From: a virus
Length of the DNA stretch: 25,767 bases
Virus record (IMG/VR): IMGVR_UViG_3300025594_000054
Location: 1-25,767 of that record
Strand: one strand, 5' to 3'
The stretch's first letter is position 1; each line of letters opens with the position of its first letter. Made by a program: the position numbers and the translations under genes. Shown here one piece after another: positions 8,656 to 16,827 of this stretch. Below the pieces are notes generated by a model. That model did not search any database, had not been told where the DNA came from, and saw only the letters and a program-made list of their open reading frames with translations.

Positions 8656-9332
8656 TGGCGGATTTTGGTAAAATTTTACAAGCGTTTAATCAAGGCGGTG
8701 GTCAACCTGGTGCAATGCAACCTCTGCAATCACCTATGGGTATGCCACCAGTTGGCTCTGCTGACAAGGATGCTAAAAACCAAAAGTTATCTATGATGCT
8801 TTACGCATTGGGTGGCGCATTAAAAGGCGATAAAGATTTTGTGCAAAACACCTTGGCATTACAAAATATGCAAGAAGGCAAGAAGAAGCAAGCGGAAAGA
8901 AAGAAAAGGTTTAATGAAGCCGTAGAAAAAATGGATCCCAATTCTTCGCTTTATAAGTTTGCAATAAGAATGGGCCCTGACGGAATGGATAAGGTCGCTC
9001 AAGCACAGTTCGACCTTGAGACTAGGGTGCCGAAGAAAAAAACAGCGTCAGACTATGTTGCAGACATAATGGCAAAAGTTCAAAATGTTCCTGGTTATGT
9101 AATGACCGAAGAAGACAAAAGAATATTGCAAGTCTCCAGAAAAGCAGATCCAGCAACCATGATGATTGAGGATATTCAAGCTCAAGCCCTTGCTAAAGCT
9201 AAACTGAACCAGACTGGCGGACAATCAACATCTCTTCAAACTTTTGCATCGACAGCAGCGGCAGTAGCGGCCGGATTAAAGCCAGGAGATCAGTTTATGA
9301 CTACAGATGGAAGAATACTTACAATTCAGTAA
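8655..9332 (+). CDS. Probable internal virion / DNA-ejection protein
   Basis: 225 residues. There is a Gly/Gln/Pro/Met-rich N-terminal segment (about 10-35), then a short hydrophobic helix (LSMMLYALGGAL), a lysine-rich helix (EGKKKQAERKKRF), and an Ala-rich C-terminal helix (STAAAVAAGLKPGDQF). There is no recognisable catalytic motif. Lying between the Gln-rich S74 protein and the very large protein downstream, it matches the middle member of a podovirus ejection triad (compare P22 gp7, gp20, gp16), by order only. The start overlaps the previous stop (TAATG). Confidence 0.65.
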   Translation: MADFGKILQAFNQGGGQPGAMQPLQSPMGMPPVGSADKDAKNQKLSMMLYALGGALKGDKDFVQNTLALQNMQEGKKKQAERKKRFNEAVEKMDPNSSLYKFAIRMGPDGMDKVAQAQFDLETRVPKKKTASDYVADIMAKVQNVPGYVMTEEDKRILQVSRKADPATMMIEDIQAQALAKAKLNQTGGQSTSLQTFASTAAAVAAGLKPGDQFMTTDGRILTIQ

Positions 9333-9338
9333 AATGAA

Positions 9339-12300
9339 ATGGCAGAAACAAATCAAACCAATCCATACGCAGGAGCTGTAGAAGTAACAACAGATCCATA
9401 CGCTGGTGCTACTCCCGTAACCCAAGATCCATACGCTGGTGCTACACCGCTATCCGCGAAAGACGATAAAGAATCTTCTGGCCTTTCAGATATTACAGAT
9501 GAAGCCTACAAAATCATTGTGGGTGGTGCTAGAAATGTAGCAGCAGCAACACTTAGCAATCAAGCATTTAAAGAAAGAATATCACCAATGGTAATTGGTC
9601 AGTCAATTGGTAAGGCAATAAGAGACAAAGACTCGTCAGCCTTGAGTGCGTTAAACAGTGCGCTGAAAGAACCAAACGCATATGAAATAGCAGCCAATAA
9701 AATTGCGGCACCAGAATCAATGCGGCCAACCTCTACCTCTAATATCGGCTTCCCGGATATTAAGGTTGGTAAAAAAGAAATTCCACTTGGCTTTAAAGAT
9801 GTTCCTGTTGGCGAGTTTGCTCAAGATATTGGGCAATTTATGGTTCCTTATGGCGGCATTACAAAAGGCGTAACAAATCTATTCGGTGCTAAAAGTCTTC
9901 CAGACATAATCAAACAAGGAGCAAAAGTAATCACCGCTGGTGCGGCAGCAGAACAATTTGCTTTTTCTCCATATGAAGAAAGGCTTTCAAATGTTATACA
10001 AGAAGTTGCCCCAAATGCTGTAACAGAATTTTTGGCGGCAGATCCAGATGATAACGAAGCTGTTGCAAGATTTAAAATGGCTGTTGAGGGTGCTGGTATT
10101 TCAATCCCGGTAGAAGGTCTATTTAGATTTGCTGGTAAATTAAGAGCCAATAAAAAAGCACAAGAAATACAGCCGGTTGATGTGCCTGAAAACAAGTCGA
10201 TAGATATTCCAGACCAACTTGTAAAAACAGAAACCATAACTTCAGGCCCGTACGCTGGTGCGAATGTTGTTTCTCCGATGAGTGTTGCTGAAGCTCAAGC
10301 ACAGAAACAAGCAGAGCGATTGGCAAAGAAAAAAAATCCATTTAAAGTTGATGATGAAACTGGAATTATTACTGCAAAAATTAAAGGTAATGATGTTGCC
10401 ATTGTTAGAAATGCAGACGATAAATACGAAGCAATACTTAAAGATACAAGAACAGATCAAGAGATTAATGACGCTTTGGAAAACTTGCAAACAAACAGGG
10501 ATCTATCCCCGGTTGAAGTTCAAGAAGCAATTAAACTTTTAAAGCAAGAAAAAATAAACAGGCCAATAAAAACGTATGAGTCTTTAGGCGAAGCAAAGAT
10601 AGATATAACTAAAACTTTTGACTCTGGCGTCATGCCAAGATCTTTAAAACCAAGTGCAGAACCGAAAGTCAGAAGAGCAAAAGAATATATTGTAAGAAAT
10701 ATTAGTCCTGAATTTTACAGAAAAACAGAATTAATTAATGCTATTGGTGCTAAAAATGACAGGTTGCCGCCATGGGTTTTTCCTTATGGTGGTGATGCAA
10801 GAGTTGGTGCTGGTTGGAAAGATTTTGATTCAATTCAAGAAGCAATGGAGCAAGATGGATTTTTACCAGCAAGGGAAACTTATCAGGGAGAAGTTCTAGA
10901 TTTAGCAGATGATATTATAGATGCAATAGCAGACAATAGAATTCATCCAGAGGATCAAATATCTTACGATCAGTGGAAACAAGCAGAAGCTAGGAAGTTA
11001 GAAAAAATAGATATTTTAGAAGAGAATGGTTTTGATCCATTAAGAATGTCTGATGCTGATGTTGAACAAGCATTTAAAAAAATAAATAAAAGGGACTCGG
11101 ATATTGCTATTCAGGCAGATAGGATTGAAAAACAAAACATAGCCAGGCAACAAACCGATGAAATATATCAGCAAGAAATGGCAAGGGAAAAAAGTATATC
11201 TATGTCCCAAGAGGACCTTGCAAAAATTAAACCTATAGATGAAGTTCCATCTAGCTATACTCCAAAAGATTATGGTTTTGCTAACAGGCCGCCAAGAGTA
11301 CCACCATCAGATACACCGCCAGGAGTAAGCGTTCCTGATGATAAGTTTGCTGGCAACATTAACTTAGACAAAATTAACGAACCGAGTGAGATAATAAATA
11401 TTATTCGCAAGACTGCAAAAGACAATAGCAGTTTTGAAATAGCAAGAAGGGGTGTTGTTAAGTTTGGAACCAATGGTGAAAACTTAGAAGCGTTGGCTAG
11501 GTCTTTAAACTTATCTGATTCGACCTTATTAAAAAGAAACATTGGTCAAGCATTTAACTCTGAAGAGGTAATGGCCGCAAGAATTTTATTTGATGAAGCA
11601 TTAAAAGATGCTTTTGATTTATCTGTTATAGCCAAAGGTACAAATGCATCACAAGTTGACTTAATAAAGTTTCAACAATCTATGGCCAGGGTTGCGGCAA
11701 TTCAAGAACAAATAGCTGGCATTACTGCTGAAGCTGGTCGCGCATTAAGATCCTTTAAAGAATCAATCGGCCCTGCATCATCTAAAAATCCACAAGCCAG
11801 GGATAAATTAATTCAAGATTATCTTAATGTTAAAGGTGGTGATGCAAACATTAAAGATATTGCACAAAAAATGTCTATGCTTGATGATCCTGCGGCTATG
11901 GCAAAATTTGCAAGAGATCAATTTAAACCCAGATTTATTGATTACATACAAGAATTTTGGATCAATGCTTTGTTATCATCCCCATCAACACACCTTGTTA
12001 ATACTTTATCTAATACGCTGGTAGCTGGTTTAACGCCAATAGAATATTTTGGAGCATCTGTAATTGGTGCTATCTCCAGAAACCCCGATAGAATAACTTT
12101 TGGAGAATCTGGAGCAAGACTATTCGGAAGTATATATGGTGCTTTAGACGGCATCAGGGCGGCTAGAAAAGCCATTATAGATGGTGAAGCTATTGATCCG
12201 ATGAGTAAATTGGAACTAGATAGGCAGAAAGTTATACCTGGGCCTATAGGCTCATTAATTAGAGCTCCTGGAACGGCCCTAGTTGCTGAAGATGCTTTCT

Positions 12301-13640
12301 TTAAATCTATTGGTTATCGTCAAGAAATTTGGGGACAAGCATTTAGAACGGCTCAAAAGGAAGGAAAGGGAATTAAAAGAGCGTATGAGTTAATGCGTAA
12401 TCCAGAAAAATTAGATCCAAAGGTACACTTAGATGCGATTGATGCTGGTCGATACCAAACATTTACTACACCACTAGCGGAAGGAAAAATAGGTGCTGCT
12501 GGCCAATCATTGCAAAGGGTCATACAAAAAATACCATCTCTCAGATTTATTGTCCCTTTTGTAAGGACGCCAGTTAATATTGTTAGATATGCTTTTGAAA
12601 GATTCCCCGGAACAGCAATGTTTACAACTGCATACAAAAAAGCAATTAAACAGGGTGGCCGTCAGGCTGATTTAGCTAGATCAAAATTAGCAATAGGGTC
12701 TGCAGTTGCTGCCGGAGTTTATTATTATGCTGGAGCTGGTTTAATTACTGGCAGAGGGCCATCAGACTCTAGGCAAAGATCTGTGATGTTAGAAACTGGA
12801 TGGCAACCCTATTCAATTAAAATAGGCGATAAATATTATTCTTATAATAGATTTGAACCTATTGGTATTTTGTTTGGGCTTACTGCTGATATATCCGACA
12901 TTGGAAAATATGTAGAAAGAGGTCTTACAGAAGATGAAGAGCTTGAAATTGGACAACTAACCGCAATGGTTGCAGCATCTTTCTCAGAAAACATTACCAA
13001 TAAAACATTCTTAACTGGTTTAAGTGATGCGATCGAAATGTTAAATGATCCGGATAGGTATGGCGAAGTAACGATTAGAAAATTCTTAGCTAGTTTTGTT
13101 CCAACCGCTTTGTATTATGAAAGGAAAGCAGACGATCCTATAATAAGAGACGCTCGATCATTTGGTGACTCTTTTGTTAATCGTTTCCCAGAGGTGTTTA
13201 GTGAGCTTGGTGCAAGAACATCCAAAGATTTGCCGGCCAGAAGAAATGTATTCGGAGAAATAAAAACATATAAAGATACGCTTGGTGGTAAATATTCTCC
13301 AGTCAATGTTTCGCCAATAAAAAATGATGTAGCTTTTAATGAATTTGTAAAACTTGGATATGTGCCACCGCTAGCAAAAAGACAGATCGGAGATGTTAAG
13401 TTAACTCCGGAGCAATACGAGCAACTATTGGCAATACAGCAAGATCTAGGCCTTAGGCAGCAAATAGAAGGATTTGTTCAAACGCCTGGTTATAAAGCGG
13501 TGCTAAAATCAAAAAAAATAGAAACATTAGATAGAATGTTTAGAATAAATCAAGAAAAGGCAAGAGAAATGTTACAAGCATATTACACAGAAATAGTAAC
13601 AAAAGAAGCAGAGCAAACAGTAAAAGAGTTGTTAGAATAA
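9339..13640 (+). CDS. Giant internal virion protein (probable DNA-ejection / polyvalent protein)
   Basis: 1433 residues, the largest product. The N terminus has three tandem 11-residue units (NPYAGAVEVTT, DPYAGATPVTQ, DPYAGATPLSA), with a further GPYAGANVV near residue 305. Charged helical regions follow, then a hydrophobic stretch near 875-905 (LLSSPSTHLVNTLSNTLVAG) and another near 1118-1135 (IGSAVAAGVYYYAGAGLITG) that could insert in a membrane. The size, position and mixed hydrophobic/helical make-up match large phage internal virion or polyvalent proteins that enter the cell with DNA. I see no lysozyme or transglycosylase motif, though one could be hidden. There is no ribosome binding site before the ATG at 9339, 7 bases after the previous stop; coupled translation is likely. 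Confidence 0.7.
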   Translation: MAETNQTNPYAGAVEVTTDPYAGATPVTQDPYAGATPLSAKDDKESSGLSDITDEAYKIIVGGARNVAAATLSNQAFKERISPMVIGQSIGKAIRDKDSSALSALNSALKEPNAYEIAANKIAAPESMRPTSTSNIGFPDIKVGKKEIPLGFKDVPVGEFAQDIGQFMVPYGGITKGVTNLFGAKSLPDIIKQGAKVITAGAAAEQFAFSPYEERLSNVIQEVAPNAVTEFLAADPDDNEAVARFKMAVEGAGISIPVEGLFRFAGKLRANKKAQEIQPVDVPENKSIDIPDQLVKTETITSGPYAGANVVSPMSVAEAQAQKQAERLAKKKNPFKVDDETGIITAKIKGNDVAIVRNADDKYEAILKDTRTDQEINDALENLQTNRDLSPVEVQEAIKLLKQEKINRPIKTYESLGEAKIDITKTFDSGVMPRSLKPSAEPKVRRAKEYIVRNISPEFYRKTELINAIGAKNDRLPPWVFPYGGDARVGAGWKDFDSIQEAMEQDGFLPARETYQGEVLDLADDIIDAIADNRIHPEDQISYDQWKQAEARKLEKIDILEENGFDPLRMSDADVEQAFKKINKRDSDIAIQADRIEKQNIARQQTDEIYQQEMAREKSISMSQEDLAKIKPIDEVPSSYTPKDYGFANRPPRVPPSDTPPGVSVPDDKFAGNINLDKINEPSEIINIIRKTAKDNSSFEIARRGVVKFGTNGENLEALARSLNLSDSTLLKRNIGQAFNSEEVMAARILFDEALKDAFDLSVIAKGTNASQVDLIKFQQSMARVAAIQEQIAGITAEAGRALRSFKESIGPASSKNPQARDKLIQDYLNVKGGDANIKDIAQKMSMLDDPAAMAKFARDQFKPRFIDYIQEFWINALLSSPSTHLVNTLSNTLVAGLTPIEYFGASVIGAISRNPDRITFGESGARLFGSIYGALDGIRAARKAIIDGEAIDPMSKLELDRQKVIPGPIGSLIRAPGTALVAEDAFFKSIGYRQEIWGQAFRTAQKEGKGIKRAYELMRNPEKLDPKVHLDAIDAGRYQTFTTPLAEGKIGAAGQSLQRVIQKIPSLRFIVPFVRTPVNIVRYAFERFPGTAMFTTAYKKAIKQGGRQADLARSKLAIGSAVAAGVYYYAGAGLITGRGPSDSRQRSVMLETGWQPYSIKIGDKYYSYNRFEPIGILFGLTADISDIGKYVERGLTEDEELEIGQLTAMVAASFSENITNKTFLTGLSDAIEMLNDPDRYGEVTIRKFLASFVPTALYYERKADDPIIRDARSFGDSFVNRFPEVFSELGARTSKDLPARRNVFGEIKTYKDTLGGKYSPVNVSPIKNDVAFNEFVKLGYVPPLAKRQIGDVKLTPEQYEQLLAIQQDLGLRQQIEGFVQTPGYKAVLKSKKIETLDRMFRINQEKAREMLQAYYTEIVTKEAEQTVKELLE
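9392..9445 (+). repeat. Direct repeat in the N-terminal PYAGA region
   Basis: A 21-base exact repeat begins at 9392 and again at 9425, 33 bases (11 codons) apart, encoding DPYAGAT. A third, diverged unit precedes it at about 9360. It reflects a recent in-frame duplication in the virion protein. Confidence 0.85.
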
Positions 13641-13641
13641 A

Positions 13642-14040
13642 ATGCCCCTAGCAACAGAACGAGTTGGTCGTTTTGGTGAATACCTCACAGCTGCAATCCT
13701 ATCTCAAGTGTGCGACACAGTAGCAGTCGTACCACACAACGCATCTGCTGATATCGTCTTTGAGCACAACCTTAAACTTTACCGATGCCAGGTGAAGACA
13801 CAATCCAAAATAGAAGAAAATCGTGGTAACTGGCGGTTTGATATGCGTAAGGGCCAACGAGTCAAGCACAGGAAATACAAGGACAACGAGATAGATTTGT
13901 TTGCTTTTGTTGCTGTAACACACCGCAACGTAGTTTTTTCCTTGCCCTTAAAACAATCTCAACTAACCATCGTAGACGAGCATATGAAAAACAACGATGC
14001 CGTCAAGAATGTCTTGGAAATTTTAGAAGGTCTTAGTTAA
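13642..14040 (+). CDS. Small PD-(D/E)XK nuclease-like protein
   Basis: 132 residues. The core has GRFGEYLTAAIL (E13), SADIVFEHN (D37), then YRCQVKTQSK (Q50-V-K52), spaced as in the PD-(D/E)XK nuclease fold (E, D, [E/Q]xK). A Lys/Arg-rich stretch (RKGQRVKHRKYKDNEID) could bind DNA. The fold is used by Holliday-junction resolvases and by PDDEXK proteins linked to group I introns. Gln in place of the usual Glu is found in some active members. It begins 2 bases after the giant protein gene, and its stop codon overlaps the stop of the opposing leftward gene. It may process replicated DNA before packaging; role inferred. Confidence 0.6.
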   Translation: MPLATERVGRFGEYLTAAILSQVCDTVAVVPHNASADIVFEHNLKLYRCQVKTQSKIEENRGNWRFDMRKGQRVKHRKYKDNEIDLFAFVAVTHRNVVFSLPLKQSQLTIVDEHMKNNDAVKNVLEILEGLS

Positions 14041-14252
14041 AGACTTTCTATGTCAAAAACAACTTTCTGATCCTTGTCGTACTTCGCAGAGTTAATTCCT
14101 AACGAAAGGAAATACTCTGCTAATACACGAGGATCTTTCTTGTTTGACTTAGCAAAATCAACAAGAGAACGGGCGATGTATTTATTAATATACAAAGCAC
14201 TATTGTTATTCCTCTCATTGATGATTGGATCATCAAAGTCAGATAAGTTCAT
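14037..14252 (-). CDS. Small helical phage protein, unknown
   Basis: 71 residues from the second of two close ATGs. AGGAG (plus-strand 14260-14264) is 7 bases from the ATG at 14252 but only 1 base from the one at 14258, so the downstream ATG is preferred. The product is helical and charged (KYIARSLVDFAKSNKKDPRVLAEYFLSLGI). No family is recognised. It is the second gene of the leftward unit begun by the DUF3310 gene, whose stop codon overlaps this gene's ribosome binding site. Its end meets the rightward virion operon head-on, with overlapping stop codons. Confidence 0.7.
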   Translation of the reverse strand: MNLSDFDDPIINERNNNSALYINKYIARSLVDFAKSNKKDPRVLAEYFLSLGINSAKYDKDQKVVFDIESL

Positions 14253-14262
14253 TGCCATACTC

Positions 14263-14568
14263 CTATAAGGATTTTTTTAGCATGTCCTCTGGAATTTTAT
14301 TTCCATTACCATCAACCCCATAAACCTTTTCCAATTCTAAATCTATGTAATGCTTGGCTTTCCTGAGATCTTCAATCTTGTCATGCTTATCTCTGGTTAC
14401 AAGTTTAATTACATTACCTAAACACCACCCAATACCATTGGCCATGATGTAATCAATCGGTTCTATGTTGGTTCCCTTGTTATAATGGTCGCCACCGATT
14501 TGGTTGTTGGAAGCAAGGCTGTCAATAGCCTGATCCCAGTCCTGTGGTGTAGCTTCGTCAATAGACAT
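14263..14568 (-). CDS. DUF3310 protein, T7 gp1.7-like nucleotide kinase family
   Basis: 101 residues. The family signature is clear: IGGDHYNKG, EPIDYIMANGIGWCLGNVIK, then the helix KIEDLRKAKHYIDLELE. DUF3310 proteins include T7 gp1.7, which phosphorylates dGMP and dTMP and so supports phage dNTP supply; whether this short form is active is not shown. A good ribosome binding site (AAGGAG, 7 bases from ATG) is on the minus strand, and a perfect TATAAT box lies about 55 bases upstream. It shares the divergent control region with the recombination/replication operon. Confidence 0.88.
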   Translation of the reverse strand: MSIDEATPQDWDQAIDSLASNNQIGGDHYNKGTNIEPIDYIMANGIGWCLGNVIKLVTRDKHDKIEDLRKAKHYIDLELEKVYGVDGNGNKIPEDMLKKSL

Positions 14569-14594
14569 ATAAATACTCCTTATTTATTTAATAA

Positions 14595-14617
14595 AATATT
14601 ACCATTTTAGTAATATT
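14595..14617. promoter_or_regulatory. Perfect inverted repeat, candidate operator
   Basis: AATATTAC (14595-14602) and GTAATATT (14610-14617) are perfect 8-bp arms around a 7-base spacer. The site covers the probable -35 of the rightward promoter and the start of the leftward transcript, so one bound dimer could affect both. The nearby HTH protein (from 14655) is an obvious candidate binder; that is inference. Confidence 0.7.
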
Positions 14618-14627
14618 GATGTATTAT
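14599..14627 (+). promoter_or_regulatory. Probable rightward promoter of the recombination/replication operon
   Basis: TTACCA (14599-14604; 4 of 6 to the sigma-70 -35) is followed after 17 bases by TATTAT (14622-14627; 5 of 6 to the -10). Transcription would start near 14635, giving a short leader before the ATG at 14655. Confidence 0.55.
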
Positions 14628-14651
14628 AGGCTAAATCGGGAAAAAGGGAAA
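14623..14651 (-). promoter_or_regulatory. Probable leftward promoter for the DUF3310 unit
   Basis: The minus strand reads a perfect TATAAT at 14628-14623, with a weak -35 (TTTCCC, 14651-14646) 17 bases upstream. The -10 overlaps the rightward -10 on the other strand, so polymerase could occupy only one promoter at a time. Confidence 0.5.
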
Positions 14652-14654
14652 TTC

Positions 14655-14870
14655 ATGGAAATAAAAGATTTAAAGCAATTTGATATTAATAATACTATAG
14701 ATGCGGACGGCCTATCTAAAAGATGGGGCGTCAGCAAGAAGACTATAGATAATAGAAGATCTAAAGGACTCGGGCCAAGTTATTGGAAAATAACTGGCAC
14801 TATCTTGTACGATCTTGATGATGTCAAAAGAATAGAAGAACAATCTTATATTTCCAGCAATGCCAAGTAA
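14655..14870 (+). CDS. Small HTH DNA-binding protein (MerR/AlpA/excisionase-like)
   Basis: 71 residues. The motif ADGLSKRWGVSKKTIDNRRSKGLGPSYWKI, given here in part, is a helix-turn-helix followed by a beta wing, and it ends with LYDLDDVKRIEE, typical of the HTH_17/AlpA/excisionase group. A longer frame opens at 14616, but AGGGAA lies about 5 bases before the ATG at 14655 and 14616 lies inside the control region, so I take 14655. It is first in the rightward operon and next to the inverted repeat at 14595-14617, so an autoregulator role is likely but unproven. Overlaps the next start by 11 bases. Confidence 0.75.
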   Translation: MEIKDLKQFDINNTIDADGLSKRWGVSKKTIDNRRSKGLGPSYWKITGTILYDLDDVKRIEEQSYISSNAK

Positions 14871-15600
14871 GCACGCATTATTATCACCTTCATCCGCAGA
14901 TAAGTGGACTGCGTGTCCTGGTATGCCTAGGTTAGCGGCACAAGTTTCATACACAACAAGCATCCCGGCTGTTACTGGTACGTTGGTTCACCAGATGAGT
15001 GAGACTTTAATGAAAGGACATTTGGATGGTGATATATCTTTAGAAGATTATTGGCTTGGCAAGGTCGAGATGGTTGAAGATTTTGAAGTTGAGATAGACC
15101 AAGAGATGATTGATTGCGCTAGAACCTACACAGAGTATGTGGCGAAAAGAACAGAAGAGCTGAATGGTAAGTTATTAATCGAAGAGCAAGTATCTATGGA
15201 AGAGATCAGCGAAAACATTTGGGGTACTGCTGATGCAATCATACTGGCAGAAGGTCGTATCTGTGTAATTGATCTTAAGTCTGGTAGATGGCAGGTTGCT
15301 CCAGATCACAACAAACAGTTAATGATTTATGGCCTTGGCGCACTTACCAGGTACGGCAATGCTGAAACAATTATGGAGCTAACGATAGTTCAACCTCGGG
15401 GGGTCAAGAAAGAACGGGCAGTTAAGACATGGGAAACTACCGGTGAAAATCTTGCTAACTGGGGATACGATTTTCTGAAACCACGGGCAGATGCCTGTAT
15501 GGATGAAAACCCTGAGTATGTATTTGGGGATCACTGCAAATTCTGCAATGGACGCAGTCTTTGTGAAACTTATAAACGAAACCAAGGAGTAAAATTATGA
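14860..15600 (+). CDS. Cas4/RecB-like PD-(D/E)XK exonuclease (DUF2800)
   Basis: 246 residues. N-terminal HALLSPSSADKWTACPGMPRLA is the DUF2800 signature (only part quoted per motif). Nuclease motifs are in order: GTADAI (D125), VIDLKSG (D138, K140), and Q153-x3-Y157 (QLMIY), as in RecB/Cas4 nucleases. Four cysteines, C19 and then C226, C229, C235 (HCKFCNGRSLC), match the Fe-S cluster arrangement of Cas4 and AddB. The likely role is 5' or 3' end resection to feed the downstream Sak4-like ATPase in recombination. Its stop overlaps the next start (ATGA). Confidence 0.88.
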   Translation: MPSKHALLSPSSADKWTACPGMPRLAAQVSYTTSIPAVTGTLVHQMSETLMKGHLDGDISLEDYWLGKVEMVEDFEVEIDQEMIDCARTYTEYVAKRTEELNGKLLIEEQVSMEEISENIWGTADAIILAEGRICVIDLKSGRWQVAPDHNKQLMIYGLGALTRYGNAETIMELTIVQPRGVKKERAVKTWETTGENLANWGYDFLKPRADACMDENPEYVFGDHCKFCNGRSLCETYKRNQGVKL

Positions 15601-15857
15601 GTGAAGAAAATAAAGAAGAGCTAACGTTTAGCTTTGATGATAAGGGTAAAGAATACAAAGTTGAGGAGCTTTCTGATGAAACTAGATTGCTGTACAACAA
15701 GACTGTTCTATGCAATCAAGAAATAAACAGATTGCAACAAGACCTAGCTAGGTTGCAGTTTGAGATAGAAATCAAACAACTAGCAGCAGCTAAATACAGT
15801 GGAGAATTAAAAGACGCTGTTGAAGGTGATGAATCTAAAGTTGAGGTGGCAAAATGA
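15597..15857 (+). CDS. Small coiled-coil protein (DUF6447-like)
   Basis: 86 residues. A short beta hairpin (LTFSFDDKGKEYKVEELS) is followed by a long helix with heptad leucines and isoleucines (EINRLQQDLARLQFEIEIKQLA). This is the shape of DUF6447, a small phage family of unknown function; the assignment is from pattern memory. AAGGAG precedes the ATG. It is linked by ATGA overlaps on both sides to the nuclease and the ATPase, which suggests a partner role in recombination. Confidence 0.75.
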   Translation: MSEENKEELTFSFDDKGKEYKVEELSDETRLLYNKTVLCNQEINRLQQDLARLQFEIEIKQLAAAKYSGELKDAVEGDESKVEVAK

Positions 15858-16600
15858 GTCTAGCTGATATTAGAACAAAGAGCAGACAAAGACCACCTAG
15901 GTTAGTGCTGTATGGTGGTGCTGGAATTGGTAAGACAACCTTTGGTGCGTCTATGCCGGATCCTATTTTTATCTTAACTGAGGACGGCATGGGTACTATC
16001 GATGCTCCACAGTTTGATTTATGTAAATCTTTCAACGAAGTCATGGGCTGTCTTAATGATCTTGCTGATGAATCGCATGATTACAAAACAGTCATCATTG
16101 ATTCACTGGATTGGCTTGAACCATTGATTTGGCAACAAGCGTGCGAAGATAATGGATGGCGTTCAATCGAGCAGCCTGGATTCGGGAAGGGTTACGTTGA
16201 GGTACTTAGATACTGGAGACAGTACATAGAGTTGCTAAACAAACTCCGTGAAGAAAAGAATATGATTACTTTGCAGATTGCACATAATCAAATTAAACGA
16301 TTCGAGTCTCCGGAGATAGAAGGCTACGACCGCCATGAGCTAAAACTCCACAGAAAGGCGGCTGACTTAATTTTAGAACACAGTGATTGTTGTTTCTTTG
16401 CTAACTACAAACTTGGTACTGTTAAAGTCCAGGGGAAAGGTGGCAACATGACAACAAAAGCGGTGTCTGGAGATGTGGTTGCTTACTGTCGTGAGAAACC
16501 TGCCTATCTTGCAAAAAATAGGTACGCACTTCCAGATCAACTTCCATTCTCATGGCCTGAGATTAGAAAGGCTATGTTGGGGGAGGAAAAGGGTGAGTAA
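15854..16600 (+). CDS. RecA-fold ATPase, Sak4-like recombination protein
   Basis: 248 residues. Walker A is GGAGIGKTT (K27), Walker B is TVIIDSLDWL (D83 after hydrophobic strand). The rest fits phage AAA_24/Sak4-type single-domain RecA-like ATPases, which act with SSB-like proteins in homologous recombination. Genomic context is strong: DUF2800 nuclease upstream, DUF669 SSB-like protein downstream. The gene ends over the start of a 66-residue gene with a strong ribosome binding site. A role as replicative helicase loader is less likely but not excluded. Confidence 0.82.
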   Translation: MSLADIRTKSRQRPPRLVLYGGAGIGKTTFGASMPDPIFILTEDGMGTIDAPQFDLCKSFNEVMGCLNDLADESHDYKTVIIDSLDWLEPLIWQQACEDNGWRSIEQPGFGKGYVEVLRYWRQYIELLNKLREEKNMITLQIAHNQIKRFESPEIEGYDRHELKLHRKAADLILEHSDCCFFANYKLGTVKVQGKGGNMTTKAVSGDVVAYCREKPAYLAKNRYALPDQLPFSWPEIRKAMLGEEKGE

Positions 16601-16793
16601 TTTGGGCGAAGTTGCAGAGGTAACGATGAAGTTCGAGGAATTTATTAAGGTCTTAGATAATTTTTTAGACACAATAAATCCAGAGAATAATTCTTTACCT
16701 GCTGACGGCCTACATCAACTTGCCGTTATAAAGGTGGATTGTGAAAGTTATATCGACTACTTAGGCGATTATGACAGTTATGATCCTGGTTAA
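16593..16793 (+). CDS. Small acidic phage protein, unknown
   Basis: 66 residues from GTG at 16593. A strong GGAGG (16582-16586) sits 6 bases before the GTG, which overlaps the ATPase stop; an ATG at 16626 with a weaker AGAGG is the alternative and would give 55 residues. The frame also runs further upstream inside the ATPase gene, but there it is a shadow. The product is acidic and helical (EFIKVLDNFLDTI; YIDYLGDYDSYDPG). No family recognised. Confidence 0.65.
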   Translation: MSNLGEVAEVTMKFEEFIKVLDNFLDTINPENNSLPADGLHQLAVIKVDCESYIDYLGDYDSYDPG

Positions 16794-16827
16794 AATATTT
16801 ACACATTATTATATATAAGGAGAAAAA

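Noticed and set aside
10123-10542. Several open frames on both strands inside the giant virion gene
   Set aside because: Shadow frames of the real coding frame; no ribosome binding sites or sensible protein composition.
16473-16592. Upstream extension of the 66-residue gene inside the ATPase gene
   Set aside because: Overlaps 128 bases of the well-supported ATPase gene in another frame; GTG at 16593 has the strong ribosome binding site.
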